Shown here: piece after piece, positions 16,637 through 24,644 of the stretch
How the letters are laid out: the number at the start of each line of letters is the position of its first letter
Numbering within the stretch: the stretch's first letter is position 1
NCBI RefSeq assembly: GCF_021129305.1
Contig: NZ_JAJOMB010000002.1
Location: 248,001-312,000, forward strand
Direction of reading: 5' to 3'
Origin: Kineosporia babensis
Lineage (GTDB): Bacteria; Actinomycetota; Actinomycetes; Actinomycetales; Kineosporiaceae
DNA length: 64,000 bases
Made by a program: the position numbers and the translations under genes
The notes under the pieces: model-generated
What the model was told of the DNA's origin: nothing
The model's database searches: none
Seen by the model: the letters and a program-made list of their open reading frames with translations, nothing else

Positions 16637-17686
16637 ATGAGCACCGAGGCGTACGCGCCTTCGTCCGGGACCGTGGCGGCCGGGAGCACCATGCGGGCCT
16701 GGCGGGTCACCGGCCCGGGCGATCCGCTGAAGGTGATGCGGCTGGAGGAGGTTCCGGTGCCCTCGCCCGGCCCGGGACAAGTGCTGGTGCGGGTCGACGC
16801 GGCCGGTCTCGGCCTCACCGATGCAGCGCTGGCCCAAGGACTTTCGGTTCAGGCGCCACCCCCGCCCTTCACCCCCGGCCTGGAGCTGTGCGGTGAGATC
16901 GTCGGGGTCGGGCCGGAGGTGTCGCAGTACCGGCTGGGCGAGCGCGTGATCGGCCAGACCACCCTGCCCAGCGGAGCCCTGGCCCAGTACGCCGTGGCCC
17001 GCGCGCAGGACGTGTTCCCGGCCCCCACCGCCCTGGACGACGCCCCCGCCTCGGTCTTCCACATCGCCTACCTCACGGCCTGGCTCGGCCTGTACCGGCG
17101 GGCCAGCGTGCACGTCGGCGAATGGGTGCTGATCTACGGCGCCGGCGGTGGGCTGGGCAGCGCCGCGGTGCAGCTGGCGCTCGCCGCCGGGGCGAAGGTG
17201 ATCGCCGTGGTCGGCTCGGACGAGAAGTTCAAGATGGTCCGCGCTCTGGGCGCCCAGGTGGTGCTGCACCGGCACCGCCAGGACGTGGAGACCGCGGTCC
17301 GCGAGCTCACCGGCGGCAAGGGCGTGCAGGTGGTCTTCGATCCGGTGGGCGGGCCGATGTTCGAGCAGTCCTGCCGGCTGGCCGGGTTCGAGGCCCGGAT
17401 CGTGGTGGCGGGTTTCGCCTCGCAGCAGGCCGTGCCGGTCGCGCCGGAACAGGTGCGCAGCGCCAACTTCACCGTGCTCGGCGTCAACTCCGCGCTCTAC
17501 CGGGAACGGGAGCCGGAACTGGTGCAGCGGGCTCACGCCGATCTGACCCGCCTGCTGGATGCCGGGGCCCTGCGCCCCCAGCTCACCGAGACCCTGGCGT
17601 TCGACCAGGCCGCCCAGGGCGTCGCCCGGCTGGCGGAGGTCTCGGCCTACGGCAGGCTGGCGGTCGCAGTACGCCCGGCTTCTTGA
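16637..17686 (+). CDS. MDR-family oxidoreductase, NADPH:quinone reductase-like
   Basis: Medium-chain dehydrogenase/reductase of 349 residues without the zinc-binding Cys/His set, so of the quinone-oxidoreductase type. The GroES-like N-domain contains FTPGLELCGEIVGVGPEV; the Rossmann domain has the NADPH loop YGAGGGLGSAAVQLALAAGA and VFDPVGGPMFEQS. ATG at 16637 follows GGAGGGTTTG; a TTG three bases earlier is unlikely. It lies 151 bp after the SDR on the same strand. Natural substrate unknown; enoyl-CoA or quinone reduction are both possible. Confidence 0.88.
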   Translation: MSTEAYAPSSGTVAAGSTMRAWRVTGPGDPLKVMRLEEVPVPSPGPGQVLVRVDAAGLGLTDAALAQGLSVQAPPPPFTPGLELCGEIVGVGPEVSQYRLGERVIGQTTLPSGALAQYAVARAQDVFPAPTALDDAPASVFHIAYLTAWLGLYRRASVHVGEWVLIYGAGGGLGSAAVQLALAAGAKVIAVVGSDEKFKMVRALGAQVVLHRHRQDVETAVRELTGGKGVQVVFDPVGGPMFEQSCRLAGFEARIVVAGFASQQAVPVAPEQVRSANFTVLGVNSALYREREPELVQRAHADLTRLLDAGALRPQLTETLAFDQAAQGVARLAEVSAYGRLAVAVRPAS

Positions 17687-17857
17687 GCGCAACCCACGGA
17701 CCGGCGCCGGCCAGGCCCCTCCTCCTTCCCGGCACCCGGTCCGGGGTGCAGTCATTCCATCGGTCGCGGGGAGCAACCCTTGACCACCGAATTTGTGTGA
17801 CCCAGGCCACGGGCGCGGTTCCCCGGCGGTAACCCTGTGTCCTGGTCGGGAGTTCGG

Positions 17858-18331
17858 ATGAGGGACGATGGACGGGTGCCTCGCCACCGAGAACTGGTCC
17901 CGTTGCGCTGGTCGGACTCCGATGTCTACGGCCACGTCAACAACGTCATCATCCTGCGCCTCCTGGAAGAGGCGCGGGTCGCCGCGCTGCGCGAGGACTT
18001 CCTGGAGGAGACACCGTCGGCCGACGGCACTGCGTTGCTGGTGGCTCGCCAGGAGATCGAGTACTTGGCGCCGTTGATCTCCCGGCCCGAACCGGTGGCG
18101 ATCGATCTGTGGGTCACCCGGATCGGCGCCTCCGACTTCGAGCTGGGGTACGAGGTGCTCGACGAGTCCCAGGGCCTGATCTACGCCCGCGCCGAGACCA
18201 CGTTGTTCACCTTCGACCGCAAGGCGCAGGCTCCCCGCCGGCTCCGCGAGAAGGAGCGCCGGATGCTGAACGACCTGGCCGGCGAGCCGATCCGCTGGCG
18301 TCGGCGCCGTGAGAAGACGGTGGCCTCATGA
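17858..18331 (+). CDS. Acyl-CoA thioesterase, 4-hydroxybenzoyl-CoA thioesterase-like hot-dog
   Basis: Single hot-dog protein of about 157 residues. The motif LRWSDSDVYGHVNNVIIL has the conserved Asp and the HVNN of the FcbC/YbgC family, whose Asp is catalytic. LLVARQEIEYLAPL and a YARAETTLFTFD strand complete the fold. Homologues usually start MPRH, so GTG at 17876 is as likely as ATG at 17858. Its stop overlaps the start of the next gene (ATGA), so the two are coupled. The thioester substrate is not evident. Confidence 0.85.
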   Translation: MRDDGRVPRHRELVPLRWSDSDVYGHVNNVIILRLLEEARVAALREDFLEETPSADGTALLVARQEIEYLAPLISRPEPVAIDLWVTRIGASDFELGYEVLDESQGLIYARAETTLFTFDRKAQAPRRLREKERRMLNDLAGEPIRWRRRREKTVAS

Positions 18332-19041
18332 GGCTGCTCCTGCCTGACCTTTCGTCCCTGACCGACGTGCGCACGTTCGTCGGCCGGGCCCGGCAGATCG
18401 AGGACGGCGGGGCGATCCGCCTGGTCGGCCACGGCCCGGTCCTGGTCATGTACGCGGCCGCGATGCACGGGGGCGGCGGCCCGACCGTGCTGGCGATGCG
18501 GGTGCTTGCGCTGGCCGAGCCCGCCGAGTTCGACGCCACGGTTCCGCTGGCGTCGATGGCCGACCGGTTCGCCCGGATCGACCGCCTGATGGCCGGCGCC
18601 CGCCCCACCCCCAAGAGCGTGGGCAAGCCGATCGAGATGCCGGTGCCGCCCACCACCGCCACGAACGCCGGCTGGGCCGGTATGGCGCCGCCCCGTACCG
18701 GCTGGGCGGTCGAGGGTCTGCTCCCGCAGGACGTGCTGCGCAGCGCCGCGAAGACCGGCATCGATGAGGTTGCGGCCGGAGTCCCCTCCGGCTCGGGCGC
18801 CGCCGCGGTGGCTCGCCTGCGGGGGATCATTTGGGGACGTCCGTTGCTCGGCGACGACGCCCCCGCGGTTCCCTCCGGGGTCGCCTTCGCGGCGGAGGCG
18901 TTCGGGTTCCTGGGCCGCGCCTCTGCTTCAGCTGATCCTGCCCAGGAAGACGCGGCCACGCTGCACTCGGCCGGGCGCTGGTGGCGGCTGAGCACCTCCC
19001 GCGGGCATGTGCTCGCCCGCTCCGGCGCCCTCGGGTTCTAG
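18328..19041 (+). CDS. Conserved-looking protein, unknown function
   Basis: A 237-residue protein starting MRLLLPDLSSLTDVRTFVGR, mainly Ala, Gly, Pro and Arg, with a Pro-rich middle (GKPIEMPVPPTTATNAGWAG) and the end GRWWRLSTSRGHVLARSGAL. No signal peptide, membrane span or known catalytic motif. Its ATG overlaps the thioesterase stop by four bases, so the products are probably made together and may work together. It converges on the globin gene. I do not recognise the family. Confidence 0.7.
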   Translation: MRLLLPDLSSLTDVRTFVGRARQIEDGGAIRLVGHGPVLVMYAAAMHGGGGPTVLAMRVLALAEPAEFDATVPLASMADRFARIDRLMAGARPTPKSVGKPIEMPVPPTTATNAGWAGMAPPRTGWAVEGLLPQDVLRSAAKTGIDEVAAGVPSGSGAAAVARLRGIIWGRPLLGDDAPAVPSGVAFAAEAFGFLGRASASADPAQEDAATLHSAGRWWRLSTSRGHVLARSGALGF

Positions 19042-19066
19042 GTCGTGTCCAGGCTCTGGGGCGTGT

Positions 19067-19474
19067 TCAGTCGGGCGCGTTCTGCAGGCTGAACGCCGCC
19101 CGCTCCAGGTAGTCCCAGAGCATCGACTCGTAGGCCGGGGGTAGGCCGAGACTGTCTACCCCCGCGCGCATGTGCTTGAGCCAGCGGTCGCGGGCGTCGG
19201 TGTTGACGTGGAAGGGCATGTGCCGCATCCGCAGCCGGGGGTGGCCGCGCTCCTGGCTGTAGGTGGTCGGCCCGCCCCAGTACTGCTCCAGGAACTTCAG
19301 CAGCCGTTCCTCGGCCGGGCCCAGGTCCTCCTCCGGGTACATCTCGCGCAGCACCGGATCCTGCGCGACCCCCTGGTAGAAGGTGTGCACCAGCTTGGCG
19401 AACGTCTCCCGCCCACCGATCGCCTCGTAGAAGGTGATCTGCTGCTCTGCCTGCCCCGGGGTCTGCTCCGCCAT
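19067..19474 (-). CDS. glbO: Group II truncated haemoglobin GlbO
   Basis: Small haem protein of 135 residues that binds O2 and, in some species, takes part in peroxide or NO chemistry. The two-on-two globin pattern is clear: FYEAIGGRETFAKLVHTFYQ with the B10 Tyr, LRMRHMPFHV with the proximal His, and RDRWLKHM with the group II Trp at G8. ATG at 19474. Followed on the same strand only by its own end near the convergent gene. GlbO is widely conserved in actinobacteria. Confidence 0.93.
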   Translation of the reverse strand: MAEQTPGQAEQQITFYEAIGGRETFAKLVHTFYQGVAQDPVLREMYPEEDLGPAEERLLKFLEQYWGGPTTYSQERGHPRLRMRHMPFHVNTDARDRWLKHMRAGVDSLGLPPAYESMLWDYLERAAFSLQNAPD

Positions 19475-19488
19475 GCCCTCAGTCTCGC

Positions 19489-20247
19489 CTATCGGTCCTT
19501 GATCAACGCCGCCAGGCCACTGATCGTCACCTCGGTGGCATGCCGCAGCGCCCCCTGCGGGTCCGCCGACCTCCCGGTGGCCTCACCCAGCGCGCTGCCC
19601 ACCCGACCGGCCAGCGGGAACTCGTACTCACTCATCGCGCTGGTCAGCAACGGTGCCACCTCGTTCCACCAGTCCTCGTCGCTCTGCTCGGTCTGTGCCC
19701 GGCTGCGCTCCAGCTCGATCTCCTCCCGGGCCAGCGCGTACACCATGGCCAGCAGCGACGTGAGCGTGTACTCCATCTCCAGATCGCTCAGCCCGATCCC
19801 GTCCAGCCCGGCCAGCTCGATCTCGTACTTCTGACTGACCCCAGGCCCAGGCATCGGCCGCCCCGCCTTCACGTCCACCGTCCACGGATGCCGGAAGCAG
19901 TGCTCCCAGTTCGCCTGGGCGATGTGCCGCACCCGGTCGGGCCAGTCTGCTTTCTGCGCCGGCCGCTCCAGCGTGGCGTAGACCTCGCTGGTCACCGCGT
20001 CCAGCATCAGCTCGATCAGCTCCGGCCGCCCCGCGATGTACGGATACAGGGCCATCGCGCTGACCCCGAGCTCCTGGGCCACCCGCCGCAGCGTGATCGC
20101 GTCCAGCCCCTCGGCGTCGGCAACCCCGATCGCGGCGTCGGTGATCAGCTTCGGCGTGAGCCCGGACCGCCCCGCACTCACATTCGGCCGCCAGAGCAGC
20201 CCGATCAGCCTGATCGGGTCACCCCTGCGCTCCGCTCTCTTCGCCAT
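19489..20247 (-). CDS. TetR-family repressor of the adjacent ABC exporter
   Basis: A 252-residue regulator: short basic leader, DNA-binding domain (LTPKLITDAAIGVADAEGLD, ITLRRVAQELGVSAMALYPY) and a TetR C-terminal-type ligand domain (MLDAVTSEVY onward). The Tyr in MALYPY replaces the usual H of YxHF motifs, as in TetR(class C-term 1) proteins. ATG at 20247 is divergent from the drug-type ABC exporter, with the palindromic operator in between, so it very likely represses both. Ligand is presumably the exported compound. Confidence 0.9.
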   Translation of the reverse strand: MAKRAERRGDPIRLIGLLWRPNVSAGRSGLTPKLITDAAIGVADAEGLDAITLRRVAQELGVSAMALYPYIAGRPELIELMLDAVTSEVYATLERPAQKADWPDRVRHIAQANWEHCFRHPWTVDVKAGRPMPGPGVSQKYEIELAGLDGIGLSDLEMEYTLTSLLAMVYALAREEIELERSRAQTEQSDEDWWNEVAPLLTSAMSEYEFPLAGRVGSALGEATGRSADPQGALRHATEVTISGLAALIKDR

Positions 20248-20267
20248 GCCCCGATTCTAGGCCTTGC

Positions 20268-20292
20268 TTACATTGTAAAGTACGTTGTAAAT
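20268..20292. promoter_or_regulatory. Operator for the divergent TetR / ABC pair
   Basis: TTACATTGTAA (perfect palindrome) followed by a second half-related copy TACGTTGTAA, unusually AT-rich for this region. It lies 20 bp before the TetR start and about 110 bp before the ABC gene, overlapping a plausible TTGCTT / TAAATT promoter for the ABC genes. Confidence 0.7.
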
Positions 20293-20402
20293 TATGGACG
20301 CGGCGGCTGGCGGGCGGGTTCGGCTCACCGCTGCGGGGTGGCTGGGGTCCACCGGGGTCAAGGTCGTGAGTCTTGGCCGGAACGATGAAAGGGGTTGGGG
20401 AG

Positions 20403-21185
20403 ATGGCAGAACCGGAAGTGCTGATCGAGGCAAGAGGGGTGCGCAAGCACTTCAGGGGAGCTGAGGCGCCGGCGCTCGACGGGGTGGACATCATCGTCGA
20501 GGCCGGCCGGATCTGTGCGCTGCTCGGGACCAACGGCGCCGGAAAGACCACGATGATCCGGATTCTCACCACCCTCCTGACTCCGGACGAGGGTCAGGTG
20601 AAGGTGGCGGGGTACGACATCGCCACTCATCCGGGGCAGGTACGGGCCTCGATCGGGCTGGTGGGCCAGTACGCCGCGCTCGACGAGATCCTCACCGGAA
20701 GGCAGAACCTGGAACTGTTCTCGAAGCTCGCCGGGATGCGCCGGGCCGAGGCCAGGCGGCATGCAGCCAGGTTGCTGGAGACGGCCGGGCTCGGCGAGGT
20801 GGGGGACCGGGTGGTGTCCAAGCTGTCCGGAGGTCTGCGGCGCCGGATGGACCTGGCCACCTCGCTGATCACCACGCCCCGGGTGCTTTTCGTGGACGAG
20901 CCCACCACCGGCGTGGATCCGCACGCCCGGCGCGATCTTTGGGCCCGGCTGCGCGAGATGGCCGACCAGGGGGTGGCGATCCTGCTGACCACGCAGTACC
21001 TCGAGGAGGCGGACGCTCTGGCCGACGACGTGGTGATCCTGAAAGCCGGCTCGGTGATCGCCCGCGGTACCACTGCCGATCTGAAACAACTTGTGGGAGA
21101 ACCGAAGTGGGAGCTGCGCGAACCAACCCTGGAGGACGTCTATCTGCACCTGCACGCCACTTCGGAGGAAGTGATCAGCCGATGA
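20403..21185 (+). CDS. ABC exporter ATP-binding subunit (DrrA-like)
   Basis: ATPase of a drug/lipid-type ABC-2 exporter, 260 residues. Walker A LLGTNGAGKTTMIR, signature LSGGLRRRMDLA, Walker B VLFVDEPTTGVDP, switch His replaced by Gln in LLTTQYLEEAD, as is common in the DrrA family. It ends with the EPTLEDVYLHL tail typical of DrrA, without a longer regulatory domain. ATG at 20403 has GGGGTTGGGGAG before it; starts at 20373 or 20385 are less likely. Its stop overlaps the permease start (ATGA). Confidence 0.92.
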   Translation: MAEPEVLIEARGVRKHFRGAEAPALDGVDIIVEAGRICALLGTNGAGKTTMIRILTTLLTPDEGQVKVAGYDIATHPGQVRASIGLVGQYAALDEILTGRQNLELFSKLAGMRRAEARRHAARLLETAGLGEVGDRVVSKLSGGLRRRMDLATSLITTPRVLFVDEPTTGVDPHARRDLWARLREMADQGVAILLTTQYLEEADALADDVVILKAGSVIARGTTADLKQLVGEPKWELREPTLEDVYLHLHATSEEVISR

Positions 21186-22000
21186 GCGCCACCACGCCGC
21201 CGATCGGCACCACGTTCGGATCCACCAGCCTGTTCCGCGAGGCCCTGGTGATCGCCGGGCGCACCCTGCTGCACTGGCGGGCCCAGCCCGGCCTGATCGC
21301 GGTCAACCTGCTCTTCCCGGTGATGATCCTGCTGATGATGGGCGGCCTGTTCGGCGGGGCGGTGGCCGGCAGCACCGGGGACTACTTCGTCTACGTGCTG
21401 CCCGGTGTGCTCGCGCTGAACATGATGTTCGGGATCGAGGCCACGATGACGGCGCTGGCCTCGGACGCCAACAAGACCGTCACCGACCGCTTCCGCTCGC
21501 TGCCGATCTCGGGCGGGGCGGTGCTGCTCGGGCGTGTGCTGGCCGATCTGCTGACGTCGGTGGTCGAGTTGGTGGCCCTCAGCTGCGCCGGGTTCCTGCT
21601 GGGCTGGCGGTGGGAGAACGGGATCCTGCCCGCCCTGGCCGCCTACGCCCTGCTGCTGACCCTGCGCTTCTCGATGCTCTGGCTCGGCGTGTTCATCGGG
21701 ATCCGGGCCGGCAAGCCGGAAGCCCTGATGGGGGTGCAGATCCTGGTCTGGCCGATCGGCTTCCTCTCCACCGTGTTCATCGACCCACGCACCATGCCGA
21801 CGTTCCTGGGCTGGATCGCCGAGCTGAACCCGATCTCGGCCGTGGCCACCTCGGCCCGGGAACTGTTCAGCGGCCGGCAGATCGAGGGCGTGAGCTGGGC
21901 CGCCACGCACGCCCTGCCCTACGCCCTGATCAGCCAGGCGGTGCTGGTGGCGGTGTTCGCCGCGCTGGGGGTCCGGGCCTACCGGAGGCTCGGGCAGTAG
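21182..22000 (+). CDS. ABC-2 type exporter permease (DrrB-like)
   Basis: Membrane subunit of 272 residues with about six hydrophobic segments (for example NLLFPVMILLMMGGLFGGAV and GVLALNMMFGIEATMTALAS). The conserved DrrB/ABC2 motif DRFRSLPISGGAVLLGRVLAD sits between segments 2 and 3, and the ELNPISAVATSARELFSG tail is typical. ATG at 21182 is coupled to the ATPase gene. The pair should pump a hydrophobic compound outward; the substrate is unknown and probably sensed by the divergent TetR protein. Confidence 0.92.
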   Translation: MSATTPPIGTTFGSTSLFREALVIAGRTLLHWRAQPGLIAVNLLFPVMILLMMGGLFGGAVAGSTGDYFVYVLPGVLALNMMFGIEATMTALASDANKTVTDRFRSLPISGGAVLLGRVLADLLTSVVELVALSCAGFLLGWRWENGILPALAAYALLLTLRFSMLWLGVFIGIRAGKPEALMGVQILVWPIGFLSTVFIDPRTMPTFLGWIAELNPISAVATSARELFSGRQIEGVSWAATHALPYALISQAVLVAVFAALGVRAYRRLGQ

Positions 22001-22051
22001 ACGTCCGAAGGATCCAAGACCAGCGCCGTCGCAGCCCGTAACGTCGGCGGC

Positions 22052-22450
22052 ATGAAGCTACGACTCGCCGTGATCGAACTCGTCGTCGCCGACCTGGCGG
22101 CCAGCCTGACCTTCTACCGGCTGCTCGGCCTGGACCTGCCCAGCCCGGCCGAGGCGGGCACCCAACCGCACGTCCAGGCCGACGTCGGCGGGGTTCAGAT
22201 CGCCTTCGACACCGAGGAGACGATCAAGTCGTTCCATCCGGAATGGACCAGGCCGCAGAAGGGCCAGACGCAGTCCGCGATCGCCTTCCAGGCCGGCTCA
22301 CCCGCGGAGGTGGACGAGGCCTACCGTGCCGTGATCGATGCGGGGTACGAAGGGGAGCTCGAACCCTGGGACGCGCCGTGGGGTCAGCGCTATGCCGTGG
22401 TGCACGACCCGGACGGCAACCAGGTGGACCTGTTCGCCCCGCTCGAGTGA
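22052..22450 (+). CDS. VOC-superfamily (glyoxalase-like) protein
   Basis: A 132-residue protein of two beta-alpha-beta-beta-beta halves: MKLRLAVIELVVADLAASLT and YRAVIDAGYEGELEPWD, ending YAVVHDPDGNQVDLFAPLE, the usual VOC closing strand with the metal-binding-type Glu region. Similar proteins include glyoxalases, fosfomycin- and bleomycin-binding proteins. ATG at 22052. Its last codons form the first unit of a 16-bp tandem repeat. Convergent with an AraC gene. Function unassigned. Confidence 0.85.
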   Translation: MKLRLAVIELVVADLAASLTFYRLLGLDLPSPAEAGTQPHVQADVGGVQIAFDTEETIKSFHPEWTRPQKGQTQSAIAFQAGSPAEVDEAYRAVIDAGYEGELEPWDAPWGQRYAVVHDPDGNQVDLFAPLE

Positions 22451-22500
22451 AGCCCTGCTCGAGTGAAGCACTGCTCGACTAAAGCACTGCTCAGCTGAGG
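22441..22500. repeat. 16-bp tandem repeat across two convergent gene ends
   Basis: Units GCTCGAGTGAAGCCCT, GCTCGAGTGAAGCACT and GCTCGACTAAAGCACT plus a partial GCTCAGCTGAGG. The first unit holds the VOC stop codon and the last holds the AraC stop codon, so the repeat spans the whole gap. Confidence 0.85.
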
Positions 22501-23162
22501 AGTTCGACGGGGGTACGCCCGGTCAGCGCGCGTACTTCCCGGGAAAGATGAGCCTGATCGCAGTACCCCGTGTCGGCAGCCACCCCGGCGAGTGGCTGAC
22601 CGGCCCGGGCCCGGCCCAGCGCGCGTTGCAACCGCAGCACACGCAGCAGATGACCGGTGCCGTAGCCGAACAGCTCCTTGCTACGGCGCTGCAGTTGGCG
22701 AGCGCTGAAACCACTACGGTCGGCAATCTCCGCTACGGGAAGCCCGGCCCGCGCCATGCTGAAAACCCGGCTACCTAACGAATCAGCCGGCGCGGAAGCG
22801 CCGATCAGCCACCGTTCCAGCGCAGCAACTCCGCCAGCCGCAATCTGCTCCTCCAGCAATGCCGTGCGGCGGTCGCCCCAGACGTCTGCCAGGGGCACTT
22901 GTCTGTCCGCCACCTCGGCAGCCGAGACTCCGAGCGCGGCCGGGCCGGTGGCCGCGGAGAACCGAAGCGCCAGGTAGGTGGTGTCACCGCGGGGGAGATG
23001 CACGTGGGCCGTGGTGTCCGGTCCGGCGATGCGCAGGTGTTCCCCGTCCCAAAGCAAGTCCATGCAGCCGTCCGGAAGGATCAAGGACGGCTGCATGGAC
23101 TCGGAACGGCTTCGCCAGAGAATGACGTCAGGCCGGACGGTCAGCCGCTCGGAGTACGTCAT
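22491..23162 (-). CDS. AraC-family transcriptional regulator
   Basis: A 223-residue regulator with a DUF6597-like N-terminal sensor half (LPDGCMDLLWDGEHLRIAGPD; the first Cys-Met-Asp is typical) and an AraC DNA-binding half with two helix-turn-helix units (LPVAEIADRSGFSARQLQRR and VAADTGYCDQAHLSREVRAL). ATG at 23162 lies 15 bp after the MscS stop on the same strand, so it may be cotranscribed with the channel. The neighbouring VOC gene is a possible target. Effector unknown. Confidence 0.88.
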   Translation of the reverse strand: MTYSERLTVRPDVILWRSRSESMQPSLILPDGCMDLLWDGEHLRIAGPDTTAHVHLPRGDTTYLALRFSAATGPAALGVSAAEVADRQVPLADVWGDRRTALLEEQIAAGGVAALERWLIGASAPADSLGSRVFSMARAGLPVAEIADRSGFSARQLQRRSKELFGYGTGHLLRVLRLQRALGRARAGQPLAGVAADTGYCDQAHLSREVRALTGRTPVELLS

Positions 23163-23177
23163 AACTGGCCAGCGTAG

Positions 23178-24482
23178 TTAACGCCCCAGTTCCCGCTCTT
23201 CCGGATGGCGCTTCGAGCTGGTCTCGCCGGAGGTCGGGCTGTGCTCGTCGGAAGGGGCGGCGGGCGAGCCGTAGGCGGGCTGCCCCGGACGTCCGGCGGG
23301 CATCGGCTCACCGGAGTTGACGATCATCGTGCGGGTGGTGGAGTGCTGCCAGATGCCCTCGCGGGCGAAGCGCACCCGGATCCGGCGGCGCATCTCCCGG
23401 GCCACCGGCGGCGACTGGTCGGGGAAGGTCTTGATCACCAGGCGCACCACCACGCTGTCCGGGGTGACCGTCTCGACGCCCCAGACCTCCGGGTCCTCCA
23501 TGATCACGGCCGCGAACTTCGGGTCGGCCCGCAGGTCGGCGGCGATCGCCTCGAGCACCTCCTCGACGTGGTCGATGTCCTCCTCGAAGCCCACGTTCAC
23601 GTCGATCACCGCGCGCGACCAGCCCTGCGAGGAGTTACCCACCGACAGGATCTCGCCGTTGCGCACGTACCAGACCGTGCCGTTGATGTCGCGCAGCTGG
23701 GTCACCCGCAGGCCCACCGCCTCGACCACGCCGCTGGCCTCGCCCACGTTCACCGAGTCGCCCACGCCGTACTGGTCCTCGAGGATCATGAACATGCCGG
23801 CCAGGATGTCGCGCACCACGCTCTGCGCACCCAGACCCAGCGCCACCCCGATCACGCTGAAGCTGGCCAGCAGCGGGGTGATCGGCAGGCCGAGCTCGTC
23901 CAGCACCATCAGGCTGGTGACGATGAAGATGATCACCGTGGTGATGCTGCGCAGCACCTGAGCCAGCGTCTTGGCCCGCGCCCGGCGCCGGGTGACCAGC
24001 GGCGGGGCGACCTTGCGGACCACCGCGTCGTCGGCCCCCTCCTCGGCCTCCTCACCCGCGAAGCTCTTGCCGACCGCGGTGTTACCGGCCACGATCCGGT
24101 CGGACAGCCGCCCGATCAGCCGGTGCACGACCTTCCGGATCACCCAGCCGATCAGGATGATGAAGGCGATCCGCAGCGGCCCGCCGATCAGGATCTCCAG
24201 CCACTGCCCGAGCCGGTCGTTCCCGGTGATCCGCAGGGTGACCCCGCAGATCGAGAAGTCGTCCGGGCTGCAGGCCTTCTCCGAGGCGCTCTTCTGGGCC
24301 GCGTCGAAGGCGTTCTGCCAGGTCTCGGTCAGGGAGGAGCCGGTCGGCTCGGGGCTCGCGGTGGGCGTGGGGCTGACGGTCTCGGTCGGGGAGGGGGAAC
24401 CGGTCCCGCTCGGGTCCGGCGTCGACGTCGAGAGCAGCGCACCGATCTGGGTGTGGGCGGCGACGAGTGGGGCGGCGAACAT
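23178..24482 (-). CDS. Mechanosensitive ion channel, MscS family
   Basis: A 434-residue channel. A Ser/Thr/Pro-rich outer segment (about residues 20-50) precedes a short Cys-containing domain (SEKACSPDDFSICGV), then three membrane helices. The pore helix and hinge read FSVIGVALGLGAQSVVRDIL, leading to the MscS beta domain (GVGDSVNVGEASGVVEAVGL) and the alpha/beta cytoplasmic domain. The tail is Pro/Ser-rich and charged. ATG at 24482. Protects cells from hypo-osmotic lysis by opening under tension. The hairpin at 24605 separates it from the peptidase gene upstream. Confidence 0.92.
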   Translation of the reverse strand: MFAAPLVAAHTQIGALLSTSTPDPSGTGSPSPTETVSPTPTASPEPTGSSLTETWQNAFDAAQKSASEKACSPDDFSICGVTLRITGNDRLGQWLEILIGGPLRIAFIILIGWVIRKVVHRLIGRLSDRIVAGNTAVGKSFAGEEAEEGADDAVVRKVAPPLVTRRRARAKTLAQVLRSITTVIIFIVTSLMVLDELGLPITPLLASFSVIGVALGLGAQSVVRDILAGMFMILEDQYGVGDSVNVGEASGVVEAVGLRVTQLRDINGTVWYVRNGEILSVGNSSQGWSRAVIDVNVGFEEDIDHVEEVLEAIAADLRADPKFAAVIMEDPEVWGVETVTPDSVVVRLVIKTFPDQSPPVAREMRRRIRVRFAREGIWQHSTTRTMIVNSGEPMPAGRPGQPAYGSPAAPSDEHSPTSGETSSKRHPEERELGR

Positions 24483-24604
24483 TTGCCCGAGGCTAACGCC
24501 GGCGGCCCGGCCCAGGGAAACCCGGTTCCGGAGAATTCCGGACGAACCGTGCGCGGTTCACAGGCTTTATCAACCCAACTGCGTACGGACGTCCCCCGCA
24601 CCCA

Positions 24605-24634
24605 CCTGCGCCCCTCCAGTCGGAGGGGCGCAGG
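24605..24634 (-). terminator. Terminator of the prolyl oligopeptidase gene
   Basis: Perfect 13-bp stem CCTGCGCCCCTCC / GGAGGGGCGCAGG with a 4-base loop, about 10 bp after the peptidase stop. Confidence 0.85.
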
Positions 24635-24644
24635 CTGGGCAGAA

